Source: Moheibacter sp035515075 (GTDB taxonomy: Bacteria; Bacteroidota; Bacteroidia; Flavobacteriales; Weeksellaceae). Taken from it: DNA of 64,000 nucleotides. The notes under the pieces are model-generated. The model worked only from the letters and a program-made list of their open reading frames with translations. It searched no databases and had not been told where the DNA came from. Shown here piece after piece: positions 1 through 7,422 of the stretch. Every line of letters starts with the position of its first letter. Within the stretch, counting starts at the first letter, position 1. Both the position numbers and the translations under genes were made by a program. The stretch is from assembly GCA_035515075.1 (NCBI GenBank), contig DATJBZ010000015.1, positions 1 to 64,000 of the forward strand, in the 5' to 3' direction.

Positions 1-104
1 TCACGAACAAATCGGAGTCCAACACCCGCATTTAAAGCCAAATCTTCTTGTGTCAGTTTTAATTCTTTTCGCTTTTGTTTTACAAATAATCGTATTGAAT
101 CCAT
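1..104 (-). CDS. HipB-like helix-turn-helix antitoxin/repressor (partial, N-terminus only)
   Basis: Read on the minus strand from ATG at 104-102 and running off the left edge; about 34 codons are visible. The protein begins MDSIRLFVKQKRKELKLTQE and continues DLALNAGVGLRFVR, the first helices of a Cro/C1-type helix-turn-helix of the HipB/y4mF family. Family knowledge: HipB represses its own operon and neutralises the kinase toxin HipA, whose gene normally lies directly downstream, here outside the window. Three palindromic operators lie just upstream (108-205), which fits autoregulation. The gene is too short to exclude an orphan regulator without a toxin partner. Confidence 0.75.
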   Translation of the reverse strand, partial: MDSIRLFVKQKRKELKLTQEDLALNAGVGLRFVR

Positions 105-107
105 ATC

Positions 108-205
108 TATACCTTTTCTGGTATAAATATAGTAAAAAAAACAAAAACATACCACTTCGGGTATAAAGTAAGTGATATTGTGTTGATTATACCCGTAATG
201 GTATA
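108..205. promoter_or_regulatory. Three operator palindromes of the HipB-like regulator
   Basis: TATACC-N6-GGTATA occurs at 108-125 and 188-205, and with one outer mismatch (CATACC) at 148-165. Start-to-start spacing is exactly 40 bp, so the sites should lie on nearly the same face of the helix. The innermost site ends 3 bp upstream of the regulator's ATG. Each palindrome is 18 bp, the same length as the E. coli HipB operator TATCC-N8-GGATA and similar in half-site, which supports cooperative autorepression by this HipB homologue. Confidence 0.75.
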
Positions 206-249
206 AATGGATTAATAAATACAGTTTGAAATAAAACCAAGATTTATAA

Positions 250-268
250 GGGCAGGGATTTCCTGCTC
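250..268. other. Orphan stem-loop between hip operators and hppD
   Basis: GGGCAGG and CCTGCTC pair (one G-U) around a 5-nt loop, followed on the plus strand by a T-rich stretch. No plus-strand gene lies upstream, so as a terminator it has no obvious client. The rest of 206-349 holds no convincing ORF. Confidence 0.35.
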
Positions 269-349
269 TTTGTATTTTTGAATGCTTTACATCGTTTAAA
301 TTGGAAAAAAACAATATCTTTAGACTTAGAGAAAATCACACACAAAAAA

Positions 350-370
350 AGCCGGAAATCAATTCCGGCT
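350..370 (-). terminator. Terminator of hppD
   Basis: An 8-bp perfect stem (AGCCGGAA with TTCCGGCT) around a 5-nt loop; on the minus strand it is followed by seven T. It lies 26 bp beyond the hppD stop codon. Confidence 0.8.
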
Positions 371-396
371 TTTGTTATTATAACTGTGGTAACGAA

Positions 397-1557
397 TTAA
401 AGTGTTCCTCTTTTTTCTTGTTCTCTTTCGATGGATTCAAACAAAGCTTTGAAGTTTCCAGCTCCAAATCCTCTGGCACCCATTCTTTGAATGATTTCAT
501 AAAACAAAGTTGGTCGGTCTTCTACCGGTTTGGTGAAAATTTGCAACAAATAACCTTCTTCGTCGGCATCGATCATGATCCCCAATTTCTGAAGTTCTAC
601 AATGTCTTCTTTGAAACGGTGCATGTGTGCTTTCAAACGCTCAGGGATTGCATCATAATACGATTGAGGAGGACGAGAGAGGAATTCCACGCCTCTTGAT
701 TTCAAGTCAGCTACGGTTTGTAGGATGTCGTCTGTGGCCACTGCAATGTGTTGTACACCTTCGCCTTCATAAAATTCCAAATATTCCTCAATTTGAGATT
801 TCTTCTTTCCTTCTGCTGGTTCGTTGATTGGGAATTTGATTCGGCCATTGCCATTCGCCATCACTTTGGACATCAATGCCGAATATTCCGTGTGGATCTG
901 TTTGTCGTCAAATGACAAGAAGTTCACAAAGCCCATCACATCTTCAAACCATTTTACCCAAACGTTCATTTGGTCCCAACCCACGTTGCCGACCATGTGG
1001 TCAATGAATTTTAAACCAACTGGTGCTGGGTTGTAATCTGATTCCCATTTCTGGTAACCTGGCATAAAGATACCTTGGTAATTTTTTCTTTCGGTGAACA
1101 TGAAAACAGTTTCACCATAGGCGTAAATCCCCGCTTGTACCACTTCACCATTTTCATCCGAAGTCACTTTGGGTTCCATGAAGGATTTGGCGCCACGGCT
1201 GATGGTTTCTTGATAAGAAGCACGCGCATCGTCTACCCACATGGCTACAACTTTCACACCGTCACCGTGTTTTTTGACATGTTCACCAATCGGTGAATCG
1301 GAATTCAATGCCGTCGTTAAAACCAAGCGGATTTTATCTTGTTTCAATACATAGGAAGCTCTGTCTCTCAAACCTGTTTCCAATCCAGCATAAGCTTCTG
1401 ATTGAAATCCAAAAGCAGTTTTGTAATAATGCGCGGATTGCTTGGCATTTCCCACATAGAATTCGACATAGTCGGTTCCTAAAATGGGTAAAAAGTCTTG
1501 GGCTCCTTCAAATATTTTTTCTAAACCAAACTCTACGTTTTGTAATTCTTTTGACAT
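397..1557 (-). CDS. hppD: 4-hydroxyphenylpyruvate dioxygenase
   Basis: A 386-residue cytoplasmic non-haem iron enzyme that turns 4-hydroxyphenylpyruvate into homogentisate, the second step of tyrosine breakdown. Two vicinal-oxygen-chelate halves are visible. The C-terminal half carries the expected facial triad: H187 in FIDHMVGNV, H270 in GVQHIAVATDD, and E354 in TLFYEIIQR. GYLLQIFTKP and the RMGARGFGAGNFKALFESIE tail are typical of the family, and the length is normal. It is monocistronic here: its terminator lies at 350-370, and no homogentisate dioxygenase or fumarylacetoacetase gene is adjacent, though these often neighbour it in Bacteroidota. The ATG at 1557 is preceded by a near-match -7 box (TAATTTAG) on the minus strand. 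Confidence 0.96.
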   Translation of the reverse strand: MSKELQNVEFGLEKIFEGAQDFLPILGTDYVEFYVGNAKQSAHYYKTAFGFQSEAYAGLETGLRDRASYVLKQDKIRLVLTTALNSDSPIGEHVKKHGDGVKVVAMWVDDARASYQETISRGAKSFMEPKVTSDENGEVVQAGIYAYGETVFMFTERKNYQGIFMPGYQKWESDYNPAPVGLKFIDHMVGNVGWDQMNVWVKWFEDVMGFVNFLSFDDKQIHTEYSALMSKVMANGNGRIKFPINEPAEGKKKSQIEEYLEFYEGEGVQHIAVATDDILQTVADLKSRGVEFLSRPPQSYYDAIPERLKAHMHRFKEDIVELQKLGIMIDADEEGYLLQIFTKPVEDRPTLFYEIIQRMGARGFGAGNFKALFESIEREQEKRGTL

Positions 1558-1714
1558 GATTTATTTTTTTTGAATACTAAATTAAAATGAAATAGGGCAT
1601 AGGAAGTGTTGATGAGGTCGATTAGACTGACCACATGGCACGGTGTAATTCGGAAAGTAAAACTCGATTGTACATTTCCCCAAATATACAAACAAAATTG
1701 AATTGATAAAGGAC

Positions 1715-2743
1715 TTATTTTGAAAAATGAGTTGGAAAAACAGTGCGGGCATCTCGCTTGAATAGATGAACCAAGCACCAAGATTTCAAGAAACCATATC
1801 CATAACCGAAAAATTGAATGCATGTCGTCAAAATCGACAAACAGCCCACCGAAAGACTTTTGTTGAATAAGCTGGAAAAAATAAGGATACAAAGAAAGTA
1901 AAAGCCGTACAGCCCGAGCGATGCATTGGCAAGAAAGCTCAAAAAAGGCATGGGATAGCGCAACGCATTCAACAAAAGCATGGCCAGAAATCCGACCAAG
2001 AAAACACTTGGAAACCAGAAACTGATGTTTTTATACTGTGGATGTCTTTGGTTCAAAATCGGGCGTGCTACCCCAAACTCATAGACTTGTTTGGCGAATT
2101 TTCGGAGGGAACTTCTTCTTTTGTGGAACACTTTGGATTGCGGAAACAACCGGGTTTGAAAACCGTTTTCCCACAACGTCATGCTCAAGTCTGGATCTTC
2201 TCCAATTCTCAAATCGCCAAATCCGCCTGTTTTTTCAAAGGCTGCTCGGCTCAATCCCATGTTGAAACTTCTGGGTTGAAACTTGCCAATTTGTTTTTTT
2301 CCACCGCGAATGCCACCCGTCGTGAGGAATGATGTCATTGAGAAAGAAATGGCTTTTTGTAACATGGAAAAATGTTCGTCTGCAGCATCAGGTCCACCAA
2401 AGGCATCGACATAGTTTTGATTCAATTCTTCTTTGACTGATTGGATGTAATTTTTTGGCGCGATGGTGTCCGAATCCAGAAAGATGAAATAATTGCCTGT
2501 AGCTTGCTTCATCCCAAAATTCCTGGAGGGTGCTGGACCTGTATTTTCTTTGAAAAAATACTGTACATTCAAATCCTTGGTAAATTGCTCGACTATGGGG
2601 AGAAGTGGAGTAGGTGAACCGTCATCGACGATGATCACTTCAAAATCGGGGTCGCTTTGCTGGATCAAGCTTTGGAGCAATTCAGTCAGTTCTTCTTGTC
2701 GTTGATAGACAGCAATAATGAGGGACAATTGGACGGGATTCAA
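1715..2743 (-). CDS. Family 2 glycosyltransferase, membrane-anchored
   Basis: A 342-residue GT-A fold glycosyltransferase. The N-terminal beta strand (LSLIIAVYQR) leads to the nucleotide-sugar site VDDGS (D40, D41) and the metal-binding LDSD (D90-D92), followed by FNMGLSRAAFEKTGGF and the acidic GEDPDLS motif. About three hydrophobic segments near residues 240-320 anchor it in the inner membrane. It probably transfers a sugar to a lipid or polysaccharide intermediate; donor and acceptor cannot be read. The start is TTG at 2743-2741: the upstream frame stops after four codons without an ATG, and no internal Met precedes the first strand and VDDGS motif. No polysaccharide cluster surrounds it. 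Confidence 0.85.
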   Translation of the reverse strand: MNPVQLSLIIAVYQRQEELTELLQSLIQQSDPDFEVIIVDDGSPTPLLPIVEQFTKDLNVQYFFKENTGPAPSRNFGMKQATGNYFIFLDSDTIAPKNYIQSVKEELNQNYVDAFGGPDAADEHFSMLQKAISFSMTSFLTTGGIRGGKKQIGKFQPRSFNMGLSRAAFEKTGGFGDLRIGEDPDLSMTLWENGFQTRLFPQSKVFHKRRSSLRKFAKQVYEFGVARPILNQRHPQYKNISFWFPSVFLVGFLAMLLLNALRYPMPFLSFLANASLGLYGFYFLCILIFSSLFNKSLSVGCLSILTTCIQFFGYGYGFLKSWCLVHLFKRDARTVFPTHFSK

Positions 2744-2860
2744 ACTATCGATTTAGTTTTGTCAAATTAAACACATTTTTGGTTGAAATGCAATTTGTTA
2801 GAATTAAAAATTATGATTTATGTCAGAGTAGGTGCTGTTAATTAATTAAAATTTATTCAA

Positions 2861-2868
2861 TAGTTTTG
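2861..2868 (+). promoter_or_regulatory. TAnnTTTG box for the GLUG-repeat protein gene
   Basis: TAGTTTTG matches the Bacteroidota -7 element and places transcription start about 24 nt before the ATG at 2897. No clear -33 TTTG at the right distance. Confidence 0.5.
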
Positions 2869-2896
2869 GCGTAATCTAAAAAAAAAAACACACAAA

Positions 2897-4288
2897 ATGA
2901 GAGAAAAATTTTTATTATTTGCCGTTGTATGCTTTGTCTTTGTAGGTTCAGTAAACGCACAAACTTATCCAACCACAAAGTGGGAAGATTTAGCCGATAC
3001 TTCATGGTATCAAGATTCAGAAAGTGCTTTTGATATTTCAACAGCGGAACAATTGGCTGGTTTGGCCAAGTTGGTAGCAGAAGGGAATTCTTTTGCCGGT
3101 AAAACCATCAAATTGACTGACAACATTGATTTGGATGGTCACTTGTGGGAGCCCATTGGTTTCAGCCATAATTTTCCATTTTCTGGAAATGTAGAAGGAA
3201 ACCACCATGTGATTTCTAATCTATGGATCACAGGTTTGGACCGTGACTTTATTGGACTTTTTGGTCAAAGTGTTGAAGCTTCTTACAAGAACATCAACTT
3301 GGATACAGCCAACATTATGGATAAAGGAGACAATTCAGGCTCATTGGTAGCGAATTTATATACCAGTACCATGGAAAATTGTCACGCCTACAATGTTGAA
3401 ATCAATGTAGATGGTGTGACTGTTGGTGGATTGGTTGGTGGTGTTTTGGTTGATGGTTGGGTGAAAAAGAGTTCATTCAGTGGAAACGTAACTGGAGATT
3501 ACCAAGTAGGAGGATTTGCAGGAAGCATCTGGGACAAAGCAGAAATTGCTGAAGTTTATGTAGAAGGAAATGTTACAGCTAACTACGTTGTAGGAGGTTT
3601 GGTTGGGTTTTCAACTTTCACTATTTTTCCAAACAGAGAATCAACCTTGAGAGACAGCTATTCAAGAGCCAACGTGACGGCAACTTTACCAGTTGGGACT
3701 GTAGGGGGTGCATACGGCGTAGCACAAGCACAAACCAATATCATCAATGTGTACTCAACAGGAAAAGTAGAAGGACTGAACAACGTGGGGGGATTCATAG
3801 GTGAAGTAGGCTTCATTACTGCTGAGAACAACTATTTTGACATGGAGACTTCAGAAATGACTGAAGGAGTTGGTATTGAAATGGGAGCGCCATTTGTACT
3901 AGAGATTACAGGGAAAAGGACAGAAGAAATGACCAATGTTGGTTTTGCGGTTGCTTTGAACAATGGTCAAGAAGGACCATGGTTGTACGACGCAACTTTG
4001 AATGATGGTTATCCTGGTTTTGAAGGAAACTTGTCTGTGAAAGACCTTGATTTGAACGGTGTGGAAGTTTCGGTTTACCCAACAGTAACTGACCGTCAGT
4101 TCTTCATTACTTCTACAGCGAAAGCAGGCGAATACAAAGTGTTCAATACGGCAGGTGCTTTGGTAAAATCAGGCGATTTGAAAAACAAAACGACCCAAGT
4201 TGACATCAACGAATTGAATGCTGGCGTGTACATCGTACAGATTCAAGCAGACAACAAAACTGTGAGCAAAAAGATTGTTAAAAAATAA
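2897..4288 (+). CDS. T9SS-exported GLUG-repeat protein
   Basis: 463 residues. A signal peptide (MREKFLLFAVVCFVFVGSVNAQ region) is followed by a beta-helix-like body with several GLUG-type repeats recognisable as VGGLVGG, VGGFAGS, VGGLVGFS, VGGAYGV and VGGFIGE. The last ~75 residues are a type A C-terminal sorting domain: SVYPTVTDRQFFITS, GEYKVFNTAGALVKSG, LNAGVYIVQI and the basic ending SKKIVKK. The sorting domain directs passage through the T9SS and attachment to or release from the cell surface. GLUG repeats occur in surface and adhesin-like proteins; the ligand is unknown. It stands alone between a divergent glycosyltransferase gene and convergent dinB. Confidence 0.88.
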   Translation: MREKFLLFAVVCFVFVGSVNAQTYPTTKWEDLADTSWYQDSESAFDISTAEQLAGLAKLVAEGNSFAGKTIKLTDNIDLDGHLWEPIGFSHNFPFSGNVEGNHHVISNLWITGLDRDFIGLFGQSVEASYKNINLDTANIMDKGDNSGSLVANLYTSTMENCHAYNVEINVDGVTVGGLVGGVLVDGWVKKSSFSGNVTGDYQVGGFAGSIWDKAEIAEVYVEGNVTANYVVGGLVGFSTFTIFPNRESTLRDSYSRANVTATLPVGTVGGAYGVAQAQTNIINVYSTGKVEGLNNVGGFIGEVGFITAENNYFDMETSEMTEGVGIEMGAPFVLEITGKRTEEMTNVGFAVALNNGQEGPWLYDATLNDGYPGFEGNLSVKDLDLNGVEVSVYPTVTDRQFFITSTAKAGEYKVFNTAGALVKSGDLKNKTTQVDINELNAGVYIVQIQADNKTVSKKIVKK

Positions 4289-4306
4289 TCGTTCACGATA
4301 AAAGCT

Positions 4307-4343
4307 AAAAGCGGTCGCATGATTTTTCGTGGGACCGCTTTTT
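4307..4343. terminator. Bidirectional terminator between GLUG gene and dinB
   Basis: GCGGTC (4311-4316) pairs with GACCGC (4333-4338), flanked by an A tract on one side and a run of T on the other, so it can serve both convergent genes. Confidence 0.75.
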
Positions 4344-5432
4344 TTATGGATGGAACTCTTCAAATGGAATTTTCAATTGGATGAATTTCGATTGGGTGGG
4401 TTCGTTGTTCAAATTGGACAAAGACAAACCCAGTAAGCGAATGGGAGTGGAGAGCGGGCGAAGTTCCCACAAATTTTTAGCCAAAATCAAGATGCTTTCT
4501 TTGTCTTGAATGAACTTTAACTCGGTTTTGCTTCGGGTAAATTGTGAGAAATCGGCATATTTGATCTTCAAAGTCAAAGTGCGTCCTTGGGTGTTGCTTC
4601 GTTGCATTCGGTGAAACAATTCTTCAGCAATCTCTGCTAATTTGTCAAAAATCGCCTCTGTTTCTTGGAGGTCTTCCCAGAAAGTTTCTTCCACGGCCAA
4701 ACTTTTTCGAATCCGATGGGGATTGACTTCTGACAAATGAATGCCACGAACGACTTGGTAATAATGTTTTCCGGACTTCCCAAAAGCCAAACTCAGTTCA
4801 GCCAAGCTTTTCTGTTTCAAATCCAAACCACAATGAATACCCATGGCTTTCATTTTGGCTGCGGTCACTTTGCCAATGCCATAAAAACGGTCGATGGGCA
4901 ATGTTTCCAAAAAATCCAATACTTCTTGTGGGTGGATGGTTTTTTGACCATTGGGCTTGTGGATATCAGAAGCGACTTTGGCCAAAAATTTATTGATGGA
5001 AATGCCAGCAGAAGCAGTCAAACCTGTTGTTTCGAAAATTTTTTGGCGAATTTCACGGGCGATTTCATTGGCCGAATCCCTGTTTTTTTTGTTTTCGGTC
5101 ACATCCAAATAGGCTTCGTCCAAAGAAAGTGGTTCGACCACATCAGTGTATTCATGAAAAATCTTTCGTATGATTTGAGAAATTTCTTTGTAACGTTCAA
5201 AACGCGGTTGCACAAAAATCAATTCAGGACACAATTCTTGGGCTTTTTTACTGGAAATCGCCGATCGTACCCCAAATTTTCTGGCTTCGTAACTGGCTGC
5301 CGCCACAACGCCTCGATGGATGCCGCCCACAGCAATAGGTTTCCCTAACAACTCAGGCCGATCTAACTGTTCGACCGAAGCAAAGAAAGAATCCATATCG
5401 ACATGAATGATTTTTCTCAACGGCAAATCCAT
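4344..5432 (-). CDS. dinB: DNA polymerase IV (Y-family translesion polymerase)
   Basis: A 362-residue Y-family polymerase that copies past damaged bases with low fidelity. Catalytic carboxylates are visible: HVDMDSFFASVEQ (D12, D14) and SLDEAYLDV around residue 105. The fingers motif VVAAASYEARKFGVRSA, the helix-hairpin-helix region LPIDRFYGIGKVTA and a little-finger domain follow. Length fits the DinB subfamily. The C-terminus (QLKIPFEE) resembles a beta-clamp binding peptide, which is inferred. The promoter (5437-5467) is a perfect Bacteroidota consensus only 4 nt from the ATG. Because HVDMD follows immediately, no later start is possible, so the mRNA should be leaderless. No SOS operator is recognisable. 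Confidence 0.96.
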   Translation of the reverse strand: MDLPLRKIIHVDMDSFFASVEQLDRPELLGKPIAVGGIHRGVVAAASYEARKFGVRSAISSKKAQELCPELIFVQPRFERYKEISQIIRKIFHEYTDVVEPLSLDEAYLDVTENKKNRDSANEIAREIRQKIFETTGLTASAGISINKFLAKVASDIHKPNGQKTIHPQEVLDFLETLPIDRFYGIGKVTAAKMKAMGIHCGLDLKQKSLAELSLAFGKSGKHYYQVVRGIHLSEVNPHRIRKSLAVEETFWEDLQETEAIFDKLAEIAEELFHRMQRSNTQGRTLTLKIKYADFSQFTRSKTELKFIQDKESILILAKNLWELRPLSTPIRLLGLSLSNLNNEPTQSKFIQLKIPFEEFHP

Positions 5433-5436
5433 GGTG

Positions 5437-5467
5437 CAAATTTAAACTTATAATGAATTCGTTCAAA
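5437..5467 (-). promoter_or_regulatory. Perfect Bacteroidota promoter of dinB, abutting the start codon
   Basis: On the minus strand: TTTG (5467-5464), 19 bp, TAAATTTG (5444-5437), then CACC and ATG. Both elements and the spacer match the consensus TTTG-N19-TAnnTTTG exactly. The 4-nt gap puts the predicted +1 at or one or two bases before the A of the ATG. Confidence 0.8.
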
Positions 5468-5484
5468 ATAACGTTTCCCAAAAA

Positions 5485-5515
5485 AAAATACCCCGATCAA
5501 TGACCGAGGTATTTT
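5485..5515 (-). terminator. Terminator of the S8 peptidase gene
   Basis: AAAATACC pairs with GGTATTTT, with two further inner pairs, and is followed by a T run on the minus strand. It lies 20 bp past the peptidase stop codon, before dinB's promoter. Confidence 0.7.
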
Positions 5516-5535
5516 GAAGTGGCTATGCCACAACC

Positions 5536-7179
5536 TTATTTTTTCTTTCCGTAGCGGTCATAAGCCAAACGAACAGCTTTATTGACGTCGATCACACCAC
5601 CTGTCACAGAAATTTGGTCAAAATTCATCGGTGCTTTTTCTTTGCCCACTTCTACTTCAACGGTGGAAACATTCACCGTTTCAAACAAAATTTCTTTGAC
5701 TTGTTGTGAAGTCAAATTGGGGAAATAAGACCAAAGCAATGCAGCACATCCAGCAGCGACAGGCGAAGCCATTGATGTTCCTTGTGCATAACGGTAGGAA
5801 TTTCCTTGAATGGTTGAATAAATCTCAGTACCTGGTGCAAAGATGTCCACTTTCATGGTACCGAAATTTGAAAAAGAAGCTTTCAATTTTTCAGGATATC
5901 TAGTACTTGCACCTACGGTGATCCAGTTTTTGGTCAAAGGTTTCATTTCGTTGTCCATGAAGTTGCTTGGATAATTGTAGTTGAAATCCAAATCTTTGTT
6001 GTCATTTCCAGCTGCGTGAAACATCAAAACGCCTTTGCTGTCTGCATATTGGATGGCTTCATAGACCATCTCTTTGTTGGGTGAAAAAGATTTTCCAAAA
6101 CTCATGTTCAAAATTTTCGCGCCATTGTCCACTGCATATCGGATCGCATTGGCCACGTCTTCGTCTCTTTCATCTCCATCAGGCACCATGCGCACCGACA
6201 TGATTTGAACCAAACCGCCTGCTACACCATCAATGCCTAATTTGTTGCCTCTTGTCGCACCGATGATGCCCGCAACGTGCGTTCCGTGGAAAGCATCTGG
6301 TCCTTCTACTTCATTGCTTCCGTATCCTTTGATGTTTAATTTTCCGTTGGTCGGATCGTATTTTTTATTGTACGCATACAGCAAATCTTTGTTTTTGTCA
6401 GCGTCCATTTCACCAAATTCTTCTTTTGCCATTTCGATGATCTCTTTCATGGTCAAACCTTTGAACTCATCGTTGTTTTCTACCAAGAAAGCCAATTTTG
6501 CTTTTTGCTCCATTTCTTCTGGCGTAGTAGCTGCTAATTTTTCAATGTTGTCCGCAGTCAATGGCGTTTCTTTGGCGTAATCAGCCAAATCGTTCAAGAA
6601 TTCCATCACTTGTGTCGCTTCAGAATTTCCGCTGTTCGATTGGCTCAATGCAGTGTAATATTTGTCTGCCCAAGCTTTTTTCGCTCTCAAATACGTTTGG
6701 TATTCTGCTGGTCTGTTGCGCATGTTTTCCATGTTTTTGGCCTTGTCCGCAGATTCAAAGATGTTTTCGTACAAAACGACAACACGGGTAGCTTCATAAG
6801 AATCTTCGTTGTATGCCTTTCCTTGGTCATCGGTGCAAAAATCCCAACCGTGGATGTCGTCGATGTAACCATTGTTGTCATCGTCTTTTCCATTGCCAGC
6901 TTTTTCTTTTTTATTGACCCAAATTTCATTTTTCAAATCTTCATGATCAATTTGAACGCCACTGTCCAAAACACCTACAACAATCGGTGTCGGTTTCATT
7001 TTTTTGGATTTTAGAAATTCCAAGGCAGCATCGGTGCCCACTCCATAAATGCCGGTTGTAGAAAAATCATTGTGGAACCAATTTCTTTTTTCTATTTCTT
7101 CTTGACTAATTTCCTGGGTTTGTGCAAAAGATTGGAAACCCAAAGACAAGACAAACAAGGACAAGATTATTTTTTTCAT
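5536..7179 (-). CDS. Secreted subtilisin-like serine protease (S8 family)
   Basis: 547 residues with a signal peptide ending near SFAQ (residue 20). The catalytic triad is intact: D72 in VVGVLDSGVQIDHED, H301 in FHGTHVAGIIGA, S469 in GTSMASPVAAG, with oxyanion Asn in AAGND (N392). Asp and His are about 229 residues apart, against roughly 30-40 in classical subtilisins; the intervening stretch holds a Ca2+-loop-like acidic segment (KDDDNNGYIDD) and a charged, mostly helical insertion (residues ~125-280). No propeptide domain and no T9SS sorting tail is evident (ends DRYGKKK), so it is probably periplasmic. Single gene with its own terminator. Confidence 0.93.
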   Translation of the reverse strand: MKKIILSLFVLSLGFQSFAQTQEISQEEIEKRNWFHNDFSTTGIYGVGTDAALEFLKSKKMKPTPIVVGVLDSGVQIDHEDLKNEIWVNKKEKAGNGKDDDNNGYIDDIHGWDFCTDDQGKAYNEDSYEATRVVVLYENIFESADKAKNMENMRNRPAEYQTYLRAKKAWADKYYTALSQSNSGNSEATQVMEFLNDLADYAKETPLTADNIEKLAATTPEEMEQKAKLAFLVENNDEFKGLTMKEIIEMAKEEFGEMDADKNKDLLYAYNKKYDPTNGKLNIKGYGSNEVEGPDAFHGTHVAGIIGATRGNKLGIDGVAGGLVQIMSVRMVPDGDERDEDVANAIRYAVDNGAKILNMSFGKSFSPNKEMVYEAIQYADSKGVLMFHAAGNDNKDLDFNYNYPSNFMDNEMKPLTKNWITVGASTRYPEKLKASFSNFGTMKVDIFAPGTEIYSTIQGNSYRYAQGTSMASPVAAGCAALLWSYFPNLTSQQVKEILFETVNVSTVEVEVGKEKAPMNFDQISVTGGVIDVNKAVRLAYDRYGKKK

Positions 7180-7355
7180 ACTTGCAGAATAATTTAATTG
7201 CTTAATAAAGGGCTAAAGTACGATAAGTTGTAAATAAACTCAAAGAATCTGGGCCGAGAAAGCCAAGTTTTGGTTCAATTGTTTCAAGCAGAACCAAGTA
7301 TTGGTGAAATTATGGTGAAAAGCTGGGCAAGTTCTTTGTTTTGTTGAGACAATAA

Positions 7356-7387
7356 TTTGTTGCTACCATTCTAAACCGCTATTTTTG
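7356..7387 (+). promoter_or_regulatory. purA promoter
   Basis: TTTG (7356-7359), 20 bp, TATTTTTG (7380-7387), close to the TTTG-N19-TAnnTTTG consensus. Predicted start lies about 30 nt before the ATG. The 15 nt from 7379 (CTATTTTTGTGCAGT) recur exactly at the act operon promoter. Confidence 0.75.
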
Positions 7388-7422
7388 TGCAGTAAAATTT
7401 CACACAAAATTTCAGTTATAAG

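Noticed and set aside
4737..5348. 203-codon open frame on the plus strand opposite dinB
   Set aside because: It is antisense to strongly supported dinB codons, has no family resemblance, and its composition follows the complement of the real gene.
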